A stretch of DNA of 35,536 nucleotides from NCBI GenBank assembly GCA_000226015.1, contig JH153431.1, positions 15,887-51,422 of the forward strand. Direction: 5' to 3'. The translations under genes and the position numbers were made by a program. Below are positions 1 through 10,211 of the stretch, in pieces. The notes below the pieces were generated by a model. That model searched no databases and was not told the DNA's origin. It saw only the letters and a program-made list of their open reading frames with translations. Source of the stretch: Mnemiopsis leidyi. Lineage: Eukaryota > Ctenophora > Tentaculata > Lobata > Bolinopsidae. Positions within the stretch are counted from its first letter, which is position 1; each line of letters begins with the position of its first letter.

Positions 1-118
1 CCTGAGACCTAACTAACTGCTCAAATTTTATGCTTTTAACACTAGCAGAGGGCAAATCGAAGAAGCGTCTTTAGAATTTGAGAGATGGAAATCTAGCGTC
101 CGCCTGAGACCTAACTAA
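1..118. repeat. Pair of short direct repeats at window start
   Basis: The 16-mer CCTGAGACCTAACTAA occurs at 1-16 and again at 103-118, 102 bases apart. The first copy is cut by the window edge, so the repeat may be longer or part of an array running off the left side. Nothing else was recognised between the copies. Positions 119-262 hold only AT-rich sequence downstream of the first GPCR gene. Confidence 0.6.
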
Positions 119-262
119 GCGGGCGCAATTCTTGTTTGATTTTAAGGTCTTCATTTCCTCTTTTTAAAACCAAAACGACAAATTAGCCGGCAGTTTTACC
201 TAAGCTTAAGGTATTTCAAAAATATTTGTTGAGCGATTTCCAAAGTAAAAATAATGTTCTGC

Positions 263-1225
263 TCAGTGCTCACCCTCTCCTGTATCCATCCTCAATACTC
301 TCCTAACTGTTACCAAGACATACGCTCTAAGTCGCTCCATTCTCCACATATAAAGAACAGGATTAACCGCTGAGTTTACGGCCAACAGGAGGGTCGTCCT
401 GCTGTTGTGGAAGTAAAGACCTGTCCTATCAAACTTGGCAACGTTTTCGTTCCACTGCCTCTTTTCCACATAGTTTCTGTACACTTTGATGATGTAGTCA
501 AGGACAAAGGGAAGGTTACAAACTCCGTACAATGAAGCAAACAACAAGATAGTCCATGTAGCTCGTCTTCTAGAGCGGTGCAATGTACCTTGTTGTGGTT
601 GAAGCGTGTTTTGTTTGGTCAGTGACACTGCTGATATAAAACTGCTGATGGCTACCACAAAGGCTGGAGCCACGTAGGTCAATATTCTGATGGCTCTCTG
701 GAGGTGGATTGAAGCAGTGCTGAAGGAACTGAACGTGATGTCGCAACGTCCAAATTCCGGGTAGTATACTGAATTTGATGAATGTTGAAGTGTCTGAAAC
801 GCTGTTATTTGAATCAACTGGATAGTGAGAGATGTTTTACTAAGATGTTTTACTCTTTGCTTCTGGAAAGGTCTAATAAGTGACAGTGTCCTCGATATGC
901 TCAAGCTTAGCACCAAGAAAATGCTTATTGATATCGATCCGTACCACAAACACACCCAACTTTCACACCCGAAATCGCTCCCGAAAATAAAACCCGGCTG
1001 TCTCTGGGAGCAGAACGAGATTCCCACTGGAAGAGCGACTATGCTAACAAGAATATCAGTCGCCGTTATCAGAATGTATATTACGCTGGAGATGTCCCTT
1101 TTCTTGGAGCTGAAGAACGTGAAACTGATTGAGTTACCGATAGTTCCTATGAGGAAACACAAAATGAATATTGTACCGTAGGCTATGTCTGCAGCTTGAT
1201 TAAACTTTCCATGTGTCCCAGTCAT
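263..1225 (-). CDS. Rhodopsin-class (class A) GPCR, lineage-specific type, intronless
   Basis: Encodes a 320-residue seven-transmembrane receptor, presumably at the cell surface; ligand unknown. The start is the ATG at 1225; the frame continues upstream only to a TTG. Visible class A landmarks are: TM1 about 14-38 with the conserved Asn at N31; TM2 about 47-68 with D57; C87 at the top of TM3, paired with C161 in loop 2; TM5 about 181-202 with P187; TM6 about 223-248 with CNLP (236-239) in place of CWxP; and TM7 with NPVLY (288-292) followed by a basic helix 8. The DRY motif is replaced by SRT (111-113) and TM4 lacks its usual Trp. The phrases RDI before TM2, TATD in TM2 and WRMxxLRAYV after TM7 are shared with the GPCR at 8516-9718, so the two are paralogues. 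The length is short but complete, and the gene has no visible introns. The GPCR call is strong; the subfamily is unknown. Confidence 0.88.
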   Translation of the reverse strand: MTGTHGKFNQAADIAYGTIFILCFLIGTIGNSISFTFFSSKKRDISSVIYILITATDILVSIVALPVGISFCSQRQPGFIFGSDFGCESWVCLWYGSISISIFLVLSLSISRTLSLIRPFQKQRVKHLSKTSLTIQLIQITAFQTLQHSSNSVYYPEFGRCDITFSSFSTASIHLQRAIRILTYVAPAFVVAISSFISAVSLTKQNTLQPQQGTLHRSRRRATWTILLFASLYGVCNLPFVLDYIIKVYRNYVEKRQWNENVAKFDRTGLYFHNSRTTLLLAVNSAVNPVLYMWRMERLRAYVLVTVRRVLRMDTGEGEH

Positions 1226-2170
1226 CAAGTAAGATCTTGTATTAAAGAATGAAGACAATTAGAATTAATATAACACACAAAATTTTAGAGTCGATGTAAA
1301 GAAGCGACCCAAATAACTGTATTTTAGTATTTTGTTTATAGATCAGTTAAAAACCCTCGCGGCCTAGCCTGGTTAAGATTCAAAATTCGATCAAGCGAGT
1401 AACAGAAAGTCAGAAAAACAGAAAGTCAATATGTTGCCAAAAAAGGTTCCTTCCGAAGTTCTAACTGTTGTTAAGCAGTGCCACTATTGAACCAGGTTTG
1501 AAAAATACAAGTGCTGACTTCTATACCTACCCATTGTGTTGGAGATCACAGTCCCCAGGTGGACACAGCTCAACAATGTTTAACTTCCAATCTTCTCTTC
1601 CACTGCTTCTTTATATTCCATGATCAATTATCTTTACCATGGCATTAGGTTTGGTAGGACCTCGTGCAACTTATATAATACTATTCCAAATACTTTGTTT
1701 GATTTAAGTCTTAAGAGACGACACACTTATTTGCTCTTTCATGCCCAATACAGTCGCAAAATATATCATCTTCAGAACTTTCATCAGTCGCGATAGGCAA
1801 TGGTTTACTTCAGCCAAATATACTGGCTCTCTTGTCATTGGGTGTAACTTGCCTAACACCTTGACCATTGGATTATCTGTTTAATATTTTCGTAGAATGA
1901 CTCTCACTCTAGCCCAAAGTTGAAAAGATAAAATTCATCGGGTGAAAAGGTTATCGACATTCATTGCATTTGCCATCAAATTTTGTTCTAGCAATAGTTT
2001 TACCAACTTTATAACATCAATCAGGACCTCCTTTCGGTCATTTCCCCCAGACCCTCAAAATTGGGCTGATTCCGGTTTGCCCAATGACGGCAAAGAGTTT
2101 GCTCTAGCTGAAAATCTACATTGTATATCTATTTTCGTAGCATAAATTTAGCTAATGTGAAATAAATAGA
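1226..2170. other. Intergenic DNA, no gene recognised
   Basis: This stretch is AT-rich and interrupted by stops in all frames. A 67-codon open frame at 1942-2145 has no splice sites, homology or composition that would support it. It lies upstream of the minus-strand GPCR and so presumably contains its promoter, but I see no recognisable core elements. Confidence 0.5.
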
Positions 2171-3212
2171 GTTTAACGTGGTTTTTGTAATTCTCTTCTT
2201 GACTCGAGTGATAAACAATGGATTTTAATAGCAATGCATCCATATATTTCTGTGTAACAACACCATCATCAGGACATAACACTCAAATTATTTGTATAAT
2301 AGTAGTGTTGAAAGTTTTTAAACGTTATTTGAAAGTTATTTTACGAGTTAGGTCGGGACGTGTCGGGATACATTTTTCCAGAAAACCTTAAGCAAAGCAT
2401 TCTAGCAGTGACACAAACATTACACTGAATACTGTTATAGCCGATTATACACAGTTGTAGCTAACAAGATACAAATATATCACCATGGCACCCAGAATAA
2501 TAATATAATGTTATAAGACTACAGGTCCTGGATGGAGGGCTATTAATGGAGCGACACGCACCTCACTCATTCAGCTGACCTCTAGAGTCACGTGATTAAT
2601 TAATTAGCTCCTTTTTACTTTTTGCTTGGTTTTTTCGTGCTATCGTTATTCCAATTTATTTCACTTTTTAACTGAATGATCGGATAATTGTTTTTAAAAC
2701 TTTCAACACTACTATTATACAAATAATTTGAGTATTATGTCCTGATGATGGTGTTGTCACACAGAAATATATAGATGCATTGCTATTAAAATCCATTGTC
2801 TATCACTCGAGTCAAGAAGAGAATTACAAAAACCACGTTAAACTCAGTTTCTTATGCGACTCATAAACAATTATCCGATCATTCAGTTAAAAAGTGAAAT
2901 AAATTGGAATAACGATAGCACGAAAAAAAGTAAAAGGAGCTAATTAATTAATCACGTGACTCTAGAGGTCAGCTGAATGAGTGAGGTGCGTGTCGCTCCA
3001 TTAATAGCCCTCCATCCAGGACCTGTAGTCTTATATCATTATATCATTATTCTGAGTGCCATGGTGATATAGTTGTATCTTGTTAGCTACAACTGTGTAT
3101 AATAGGCTATAACAGTATTCAGTGTAATGTTTCTGTCACTGCTAGAATGCTTTACTTAAGGTTTTCTGAAAAGATGTATCCCGACGCGTCCCGACATACT
3201 TCGTAAAATAAC
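2171..3212. repeat. Interlocked inverted repeats (A-B-A'-B' layout)
   Basis: Four blocks are visible: A at 2171-2322, B at 2335-2697, A' at 2690-2843 and B' at 2865-3212. A' is a near-perfect reverse complement of A (for example GTTTAACGTGGTTTTTGTAA at 2171 and its complement ending at 2843). B' is a near-perfect reverse complement of B. The arms are therefore interleaved rather than nested, which a simple palindrome would not give. B and A' overlap slightly at their junction. No transposase frame is present. It probably derives from a foldback or MITE-type element, perhaps two overlapping or rearranged copies. No clear target-site duplication was found at the outer ends. Confidence 0.85.
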
Positions 3213-3614
3213 GGACTCTTTCAGTTGAACAATTCAACTAAACTATCAGTTATGATATGTCGATATCACCATGGTAGTTTCAGTCTTAGTTGTCTGAGTC
3301 TGTGGGTTGTCTGAACGCAAAATAAAGGCTTTAACGAATAACGTGCGTGTACAATTTATATTTCATTACCACACGTTATTTCATAAAATTTCACGTGTCA
3401 TTTAACTGAATAACTGAATATCACCCAGCTTCAGCGACCATTTGAGACCCGAGCTACTTAGCGAGTTTAACGTCGATTCATACTTTCATAGTCGACACAC
3501 AGTCAACACCTCATGAGTCATGATAATATAAATATTTCGAGCTTGCACGTTTACTTACCATTTGCTATTCGTCAGTTCTTACAACGTGCCAATTTTATCC
3601 TAATTCTCGGTTCT
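3213..3614. other. Intergenic DNA between two repeat elements
   Basis: No coding potential was recognised. It contains one CACGTG at 3392-3397 and otherwise ordinary AT-rich sequence separating the interlocked inverted repeat from the MITE-like element. Confidence 0.4.
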
Positions 3615-4174
3615 CACTTTTAGGCAGTATCCAAAAGGCCCGACCCAGTACGCGAACCAGTACGTGAACCTTTACGCGAACTGGTTAGCGCACTGGTTCG
3701 GCAATCCCCGAACCAGTCCGGACTAAAATGACATGATAACAAGTAGGTTACATATCGCAGATGCAAATTGCTGAAGGAAAGTAACGGTTACGTTTAAGTT
3801 GTGGTATATAAAGAAATCCTCCTTCTGACTGACTCTGTATTTTATTAAATTATGTGTTATGTTTTTTAAATCGTTATTGCATGAAATTGGTCTATTATTA
3901 AGTAAACAAGTCTGTGCGTGACTTACTAATTTACAACATCCCCAACTAACAACTTAATCGTTATGTCACAACTTTCATTCGACAATTTGCATCTGCGATC
4001 TGTGACCTTCTTGTTATCATATCATAAATAGTCCGGACTGGTCCGCGTACTGGTTCGGGAATTGCCGAACCAGTACGCGAACCAGTACGCAAACCAGTAC
4101 GCGAACCAGTATGCGAACCAGTACACGAACCAGTTCGCGTACTGGGTCGGGTTCTTGGATACTGCCCACTTTTA
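3615..4174. mobile_element. Non-autonomous DNA transposon (MITE-like) with 8-bp target-site duplication
   Basis: The element itself is 3623-4166 (544 bp). It starts with GGCAGTATCC and ends with the exact reverse complement GGATACTGCC. Both sides carry the identical octamer CACTTTTA (3615-3622 and 4167-4174), a clean 8-bp target-site duplication. The terminal inverted repeats are long, roughly 160-200 bp with gaps, and include ATCGCAGATGCAAATTG-type sequence near 3760 and its complement near 3990. Each arm carries a degenerate 12-bp minisatellite of GAACCAGTACGC units, longer in the right arm (about 4065-4137). There is no transposase. An 8-bp duplication is typical of hAT and P-like superfamilies, but the termini do not let me choose. 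Open frames across the minisatellite encode only TGSR-type repeats and are not genes. Confidence 0.85.
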
Positions 4175-7073
4175 ACCAATGATTGCACTGAGAATTACCG
4201 AACAAAATAACTGACCTATATGAGCATAAAACAAGATCATGCTGATTTAAGTATAATTATCTTTTTGAGGAGTTTTATTACAAGAGCAGATGTTATAAAG
4301 ATTAATCACAAATGTCTACAAAAAGTAAATCTAAATTTGTAAGCAATATTTCTCGTGTAGTCCTGTACATCAACTGAAAATCGAGAGCAAGGTTTTTCAG
4401 CAGGATACAAGGCATTTTGTATCCTTCTTATATCCTTATTGAATAATTAGGTATTGTTATGTAGTATACAAGCTAGTGCAGAGTGTTGATATTTGACATG
4501 AAAACTTAGTTACTGTATACAAATCTGTTCCCTAGATCTACATTTTTGTGCATTTTGTTGCTTTTCCAGTAAGGCATGTGTCTAATTGTGTTACATGATA
4601 AACGCCTCTGTTGTCCTTACTGTGTAACAAGGGTAGAAGTACCAAAAGGCTTGGGATGAATACAAATTCTTATTTTCTGTCTTAGACTATAACTTTTTGA
4701 AATTCACATTTATGATCATAATACATGACTGGTTGCTGCGTAAGTAGGTAGAGAATAGAGACAGTTATCCCTTATCAATAAATAAATTAAATTTGAGTAA
4801 AACTTATAAGTTATTTGGAACAGCTATGGTATTTATGTCCTATCTTTTACAAAATAACATCTTATTTACCCTCCCTGTAATATATCAGATGGAGGCCCGT
4901 ATTTCGTATCAACATCCGTGTTCTGCTGTGTTTCCTTCATTGTAAAAGTATGTAGTGCTTTAGTAGTAGGACTGCCAGGACTACCCACAATCACTTGGAA
5001 AGCTCTCCTTCCCTATCAGACTTTTTGAGCACCCTGATCACTGGTGCTATTTTCCCTTCCTCCCTGCCATCTACCTCTTCTCGGCTTGAGAAGTAACGCA
5101 TGGGAGGGCAGGCATGTTTATGTTCATGTCCAATATTGCATTAAGTCCAACCAAACTTCAGGATGAGGGAGTGTCAAAGAAGTTTGGTAATCATACCATT
5201 AAAGCAGGTTCTAATACCACTATCCCATTTAACAAGGCACCCCTGCGAGTATGGTATGAACTTCAAATATAGAACATAATACAATGTCCAAGCGCTAAAA
5301 ATCTATTTAAACAGTGCAGAGCAACACCTTCCTCATTTAAAAGCGACCATATCCCACTAATTATACGACGTTTCTCCTTAAAGAGCCCCATACTCAACAT
5401 TCCATCATATCAAAAATTCCTCTAATAGTGTCCCGGGGTTATCTAGAACCGGGGAAAGTTTAATATAACCTACCCCAGAACTTCATTATTTAGTGTGTCA
5501 GGTGCTCTTTAAGAACCCCCTTGCAATTATAAGCTGGATAGCGGATACCTTGGCACCTAATGCTTGTACAGGTTCTCTTATGTACGTTCTTGCACGACCC
5601 TTCGATGTCCGCACATCCCTGCGTGCATTATACAGCATAATACAGCATAATACAGCATAATACAGCATCTTTATTCTTTACATATTTGTTAGTTTCGCCA
5701 TGTACGATTTATACATCCTTATTGTGTACGTAAATTATGATTAAGTTTTGTGAATTTTCGTGAATTTACAAGCAAACAAACTCCTATGGTGGTCACAAGC
5801 AGACAACAGGTGTTTAAGAACATTTAGGGCCATCACAAACAATCACAAAAATGTTGCTGAAAATGATAATCATTCGTTACCTAACTAGAATTGCTCCCGC
5901 TATGCTTGGTCTCAGTCGGGCGCTTCATTTTCATTCAATATTGAATAATAGTAAAATCGTTTTTAAAACTTAAAGTCAAAAGTAAACCCCAGAACGTCTA
6001 AAAACTCAAAAACTGTCCAAACTCAAAACGGCAATTTTTAATAAACTAAGATCAAGCTTGCAGTGCTGTTCAAACAGGCTCTCAAGTGTATCATCAAAAT
6101 GTTTCGTAATACTATTTTCAGCTTAAATTGGGTTCGAAGTTTTGCTGCGGTAAACCGTAAACTATGCTTGCTGTGATACCCGACTTTAGCCGCTATTGCT
6201 TTTCTTTGACAAGAATTCTAAATCCTAAGCCGTGAACCCTGTCGAATTGTAATTGATACCAAACGATACAAATTAAATCATATGCAAATGCAACATTCAT
6301 TTCAGGTGCAGCCGAGTGTGATTATTTTCATTGCTTTTAGTTGTACGATTCAAGCCAAGTACATTAGCTGTGTCAAAAATGCTGTTGAATTTGACTTTCC
6401 TGTCACATACAACCGTTTTTACCGTTGTCGCGAAATAAGATTAAAAGATGAAAGTGGCATAAGAGATATAAATTGACATTAAGCTAGTGGGCCATTGAAG
6501 TGCGTTACTTTTAAACCATACCTGTATTTAAATAAGCCAGATAAGAATTGAGTAAGAAATTGACCTAGTAATTCGGTGTTATATTCTGATATTGATATGT
6601 GCGCTGCGCAACGATTCTCACAAATATAATGTTAGGGTAGAGCTTAGCGGACGCACTTTATAAACGACATGGTAAAGGTAGCGCCCACAATGTGTTCAAT
6701 TGCTTTGTGACCACGGACAGTGGACACAGTCGTGAATATTTAAATTCTAAATGGATGACTTAATTTTTCGACATACTTACAATAGAATAATTTTTCATCC
6801 TTATATAGTGAGCAATGGATTATTGAGGGTATTGATATAAGGTACTCTGATCATGACCGAAGTCCTGGAGACAATTTCAATGGCGCGTTTTCATGAGATT
6901 TCACTGAATTGTAAACTGTTGCGAAATATCTGCCTGGTCAAATATTGAATATATATATTCAATATAAATATATTTATTCATGCAGTGTCGCCTGACGTAT
7001 TGTAGCCTTTTTCTGTAATGGATTAGTCAAGATCCTTTAAGCGAAAAAATAGCTCATGCAGGTCATATATCAA
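4175..7073. other. Long intergenic stretch, no gene recognised
   Basis: About 2.9 kb of AT-rich sequence with no convincing coding region on either strand. The longest open frame (6282-6476, 64 codons) lacks supporting signals. The only structured feature noted is the decamer array at 5631-5668, listed separately. Confidence 0.45.
5631..5668. repeat. Short tandem repeat, 10-bp unit
   Basis: The unit TACAGCATAA is repeated 3.8 times without mismatch, a recent-looking microsatellite-class expansion in intergenic DNA. Confidence 0.9.
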
Positions 7074-7451
7074 ACGTATCAAAAAGCATTGTTGTTAAAT
7101 ACGTCCAAAAATTGGCTCTTAATACGGCGTATGCGATACTTTCTGAAATACGTAAAAATACGTGAAGTTTCTTATCATTTAGAACGATAAAAATTAAAAT
7201 TAGACCCTGTTAAATTTTGTCCGAAATACGTCTAAAATTTGTCCGAAATACATGCACATAATATTGAAATTACATCTGCACGTGTTTTTCTGACAAATTT
7301 TAGACGTTCTTCGGACAAAATTAAACAGGGTTGAATTTTAATTTTTTTTTCGTTCTAAATGTCTGGGAAATCAAAATACGTAAAATTTCGGCGACAAATA
7401 CGTTTGCGTATGCATACGTTTGCTTGCTACGCTACGTATCTAAAGCATTGT
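7074..7451. mobile_element. Imperfect inverted-repeat element (MITE-like) with flanking direct repeats
   Basis: Left arm about 7125-7245 and right arm about 7289-7412 are imperfect reverse complements. The best-matching core is GTCTAAAATTTGTC-type sequence with its AACAGGGT/ACCCTGTT partner. The structure is bounded by direct repeats ACGTATCAAAAAGCATTGT (7074-7092) and ACGTATCTAAAGCATTGT (7434-7451). These could be a long target-site duplication or remnants of homologous sequence. The element is rich in ATACGT. No coding capacity was seen. The superfamily is uncertain. Confidence 0.55.
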
Positions 7452-8515
7452 CAAAAATTGGGCAACTACTTAAACCTCACTGATTCCAAACTGTTTTAAA
7501 GAGCAGCTATACGTTGTTGCAGGTTGCAGGGTAGATTTTGCGACTTCAATCACAATCATGGTATAATGTTGAAGTTCCGGAATTTCTAATTACAAAAAAA
7601 TGAAGACAAAATTTGCACACAATAACCAGTCACGTTTTATTACCAATCTAGAAGTTTAAAATTTAAGTTCCACAGTCGTTACATTGTTGTAAATCTTGAT
7701 ATATTTTGATGTATTGGATCTGATGTGGGGTACATGGAAATGTCATCAGACTGTACAGATTTGCCAACTATGGGAGCTGACCATTCACGATGCCAATTTT
7801 TCACATTATCCTATTACTAGTAAGTGCCAGTACGTATTTCAGTAAGTGCCAGTACGTATTTCAACGTGCTAGGTTGGAAATTGAGCAAAAACAGAGGGGG
7901 TGAAGTGAAATGCGCCGTTAGCGCCGTGCTTTAAAGATGAATATAGATCCACGGGTACCTACTCAACGACAGATTTAAATAAGACTTAGCAGCGACGTAC
8001 ATAGTACTATACTACATTCGAACCCATTCCCGAACGATTGAACTTTCTATTTGTTTTAAGTTTTCCGTAAAAAATGTTTTTAAAGTTTTCACACTCACAG
8101 TCACACGCGAGCAGCTTTACTTTAAAATATTCATAGATAGTCTGATAGTCGTATGTTGTTTCTTGATAAAGTTTGCCTAATATTTCTCAATAAAAGTAAA
8201 TAAAATGAATTTGAACATGAAATAAACAAAATACAAACTTTTTTTCACTTTTTACTTTAAGACACTAATTAATATATAAACTATTGTTGAGAATAATTTG
8301 CCTTTTTTAAAGTTCATTTAAAGGCACAAGACCGGGGTTTTTCAGGGGTCCCCTAATCCCCCTCATAAAAAATAAACCCCCCAAATTTTTAAATTTAAAA
8401 ATCGACACTGATCCAGATCTTAATCTTAACTTGAGGTCAATTGAAATATTTTTGAGGTAATCGCTCAAAAAGATCAAATATCTTGGCCCCCTCTCCTGAA
8501 GTAATAAGAAAACCT
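7452..8515. other. Intergenic DNA downstream of GPCR 2
   Basis: AT-rich and without a credible gene. It includes a perfect 22-bp tandem duplication (7819-7862) and an A-rich stretch at about 8190-8240. A 70-codon minus-strand frame (8307-8519) touches the GPCR stop codon but has no protein features and runs through repeat-like GGGGTTTTTCAGGGGTCCCC sequence, so it is not called. Confidence 0.45.
7819..7862. repeat. Perfect 22-bp tandem duplication
   Basis: AGTAAGTGCCAGTACGTATTTC occurs twice back to back (7819-7840 and 7841-7862) with no mismatch. Confidence 0.9.
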
Positions 8516-9718
8516 TCAAACCTCTTGTTTTTGTACACCTCTTGGTCTGTTAATTTTCCCAGGTTCACGAAACTCGTAATTGGGGTTCAGGACGATTGTT
8601 GGTGTGTCTGGTTTAGAACAAGGCGACATTCTCACCAAACACTCCCAGAACCTTAGAGCTGCACGTTTCACGCCCAAAACTCGTACAACTATGTATGCCC
8701 TGAGATCTCTCATCCTCCAGATGCAGACAAGGGGAGTGTCCATGGCGTGGAGGACTACACCGTAAACACAGGCCGTCATCTTGAAGTAGTTGTTCTGGTG
8801 AAAGTGGGTGGTGGAGGGTGTCTGACCGTCAGGATCTTGTATCATATCGTACGCCAACATGGAGAGGTAGACCAGATTGGGGATGTTGAGGATGGTGAAG
8901 TTCATGGCGGTTATCAGGACGGTCATACTGGCTCGGTACTTGATCCTCTCCAAGATCGCACCCTTGTCGTGTTCCCGCTTGATCGCTCGGTGCTTGCACA
9001 ACAAACACTCCCACCAGCGGACCTTCACGGATCCCGCTCTTCTCTCTCCTCCGTTTACCGCAAGCTGTGATATCCTTATCTTCTCCTTCTTGACAAGCTG
9101 CCTGCCTGCCAAGACACACCGAGATATGACACAGCATACCACCACCACTAACATTGGCAGCAGCCTCTCCAGCAGGTAAACCAGGACAAACACAATCTTG
9201 TACTCTCTGCTGTGTCTGCCGTACTGAGACATGGCATCCCAGCTGCAAACCTGCATCTCGTTATCGAAGGCATACCCCGAGCCGGAGAGAAGCGGAAACA
9301 CTGCCTGGAAAAGGAGGAAGACAGCGTAGCCGACTATAAGAGCCGTGATGGGCTCCCTCCTTCTCCTTTCAAAGGGAAACAGCAGCTTTTTGGTCCTCAT
9401 TATGTTGAAAACCATGACCAGATAGACCGACATCTGGTTAAACACCTCCCAGGCCATGCCCCACATGTTACAGAGGATTTTGTTTCCAAACCAACTGGGT
9501 GTACGGCTAGTGTAGACGAGTGTTATGGGCAGGACGAGGATACTGAGGGCTAGATCTGTGGCGGCAATGTTTGCGTAGAGGAGATTGGGGATGTCTCGCG
9601 GTCGGGAGAGAAAGAAGGTCAGGGTAGCTGTGTTGGCTGTCGTTCCGACTACGAAGCAGCTGCTGGACAGAACTACAAATGTGGTGTTCCAGAGTAATTC
9701 TAAACTGAAATTGTGCAT
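8516..9718 (-). CDS. Rhodopsin-class (class A) GPCR, divergent, intronless
   Basis: A 400-residue seven-transmembrane receptor starting at the ATG at 9718. The short extracellular N-terminus has NxS/T glycosylation sites at N3 and N11. Landmarks are: N29 in TM1; D55 in TM2 within AATD; C83 at the top of TM3, with C158 in loop 2 as the likely disulphide partner; P188 in TM5; a long basic third intracellular loop (about 206-262); NIPN (278-281) at the CWxP position of TM6; and a cytoplasmic tail of about 60 residues. Two signature motifs are altered: DRY becomes MRT (107-109), and NPxxY becomes DTPLV (327-331). It shares RDI/ATD around TM2 and WRMxxLRAY after TM7 with the GPCR at 263-1225, indicating a common local family. 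Codon use and the intact frame argue for a functional gene. Ligand and G-protein coupling cannot be predicted. Confidence 0.88.
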   Translation of the reverse strand: MHNFSLELLWNTTFVVLSSSCFVVGTTANTATLTFFLSRPRDIPNLLYANIAATDLALSILVLPITLVYTSRTPSWFGNKILCNMWGMAWEVFNQMSVYLVMVFNIMRTKKLLFPFERRRREPITALIVGYAVFLLFQAVFPLLSGSGYAFDNEMQVCSWDAMSQYGRHSREYKIVFVLVYLLERLLPMLVVVVCCVISRCVLAGRQLVKKEKIRISQLAVNGGERRAGSVKVRWWECLLCKHRAIKREHDKGAILERIKYRASMTVLITAMNFTILNIPNLVYLSMLAYDMIQDPDGQTPSTTHFHQNNYFKMTACVYGVVLHAMDTPLVCIWRMRDLRAYIVVRVLGVKRAALRFWECLVRMSPCSKPDTPTIVLNPNYEFREPGKINRPRGVQKQEV

Positions 9719-9911
9719 CGCTTTCTGGGATAATAGAGAAACAACTTAAATTTCTAGTATAAAGATATAAAAGCTATTAATCTAGGGATAAAATTTTAAA
9801 ATGCATCGTTCGCCTTGTGTTAATTGAGAGAAATAACCTGGCTACCTCACAAAAGTTAGGTGATTATCGTGCACCTTTCTTTTTAAGTTCAGTAATTGAC
9901 CTTGAAGCAAA

Positions 9912-10211
9912 TTACGGAAAAACTGAAATAGACGCTGACATATGAACAATCTGCTGAGTGCGGCCTACTTTATCAATATGCTTTGCACCTTGTGGAACCT
10001 CAATGCATACAAAATATCTATAAGACATTGAGCGGCACGTACCATCAACAAAATAAAAGTTTTTAGCCTGGGTGTCAAAATTGTTAGACAATCGCACGAT
10101 CTTAGCTCTAAAACAGGGAATGACGTCAAATGCCAACCGGCTAAACCTGTCGTTCATTGGTGGGTTTGACTCAGGGTTAAAGTACGGGCTAACTATGTTT
10201 ATGAGGTCCAT
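9912..10211 (-). CDS. Hypothetical small ORF upstream of GPCR 2
   Basis: A 99-codon minus-strand frame with an ATG at 10211. It has no signal peptide, membrane segment or motif that I recognise. A possible acceptor (TCCTGACAG) directly precedes the ATG on the minus strand, so it might instead be an exon. It lies upstream of the GPCR on the same strand. Composition is unremarkable and chance occurrence is quite possible. Confidence 0.2.
   Translation of the reverse strand: MDLINIVSPYFNPESNPPMNDRFSRLAFDVIPCFRAKIVRLSNNFDTQAKNFYFVDGTCRSMSYRYFVCIEVPQGAKHIDKVGRTQQIVHMSASISVFP

Noticed and set aside
3961..4205. Minus-strand open frames encoding TGSRTGLR-type repeats
   Set aside because: They are translations of the 12-bp minisatellite inside the MITE-like element and have no gene signals.
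8829..9553. Several open frames on both strands overlapping the second GPCR
   Set aside because: They are shadow frames of the well-supported receptor gene; they show no motifs.
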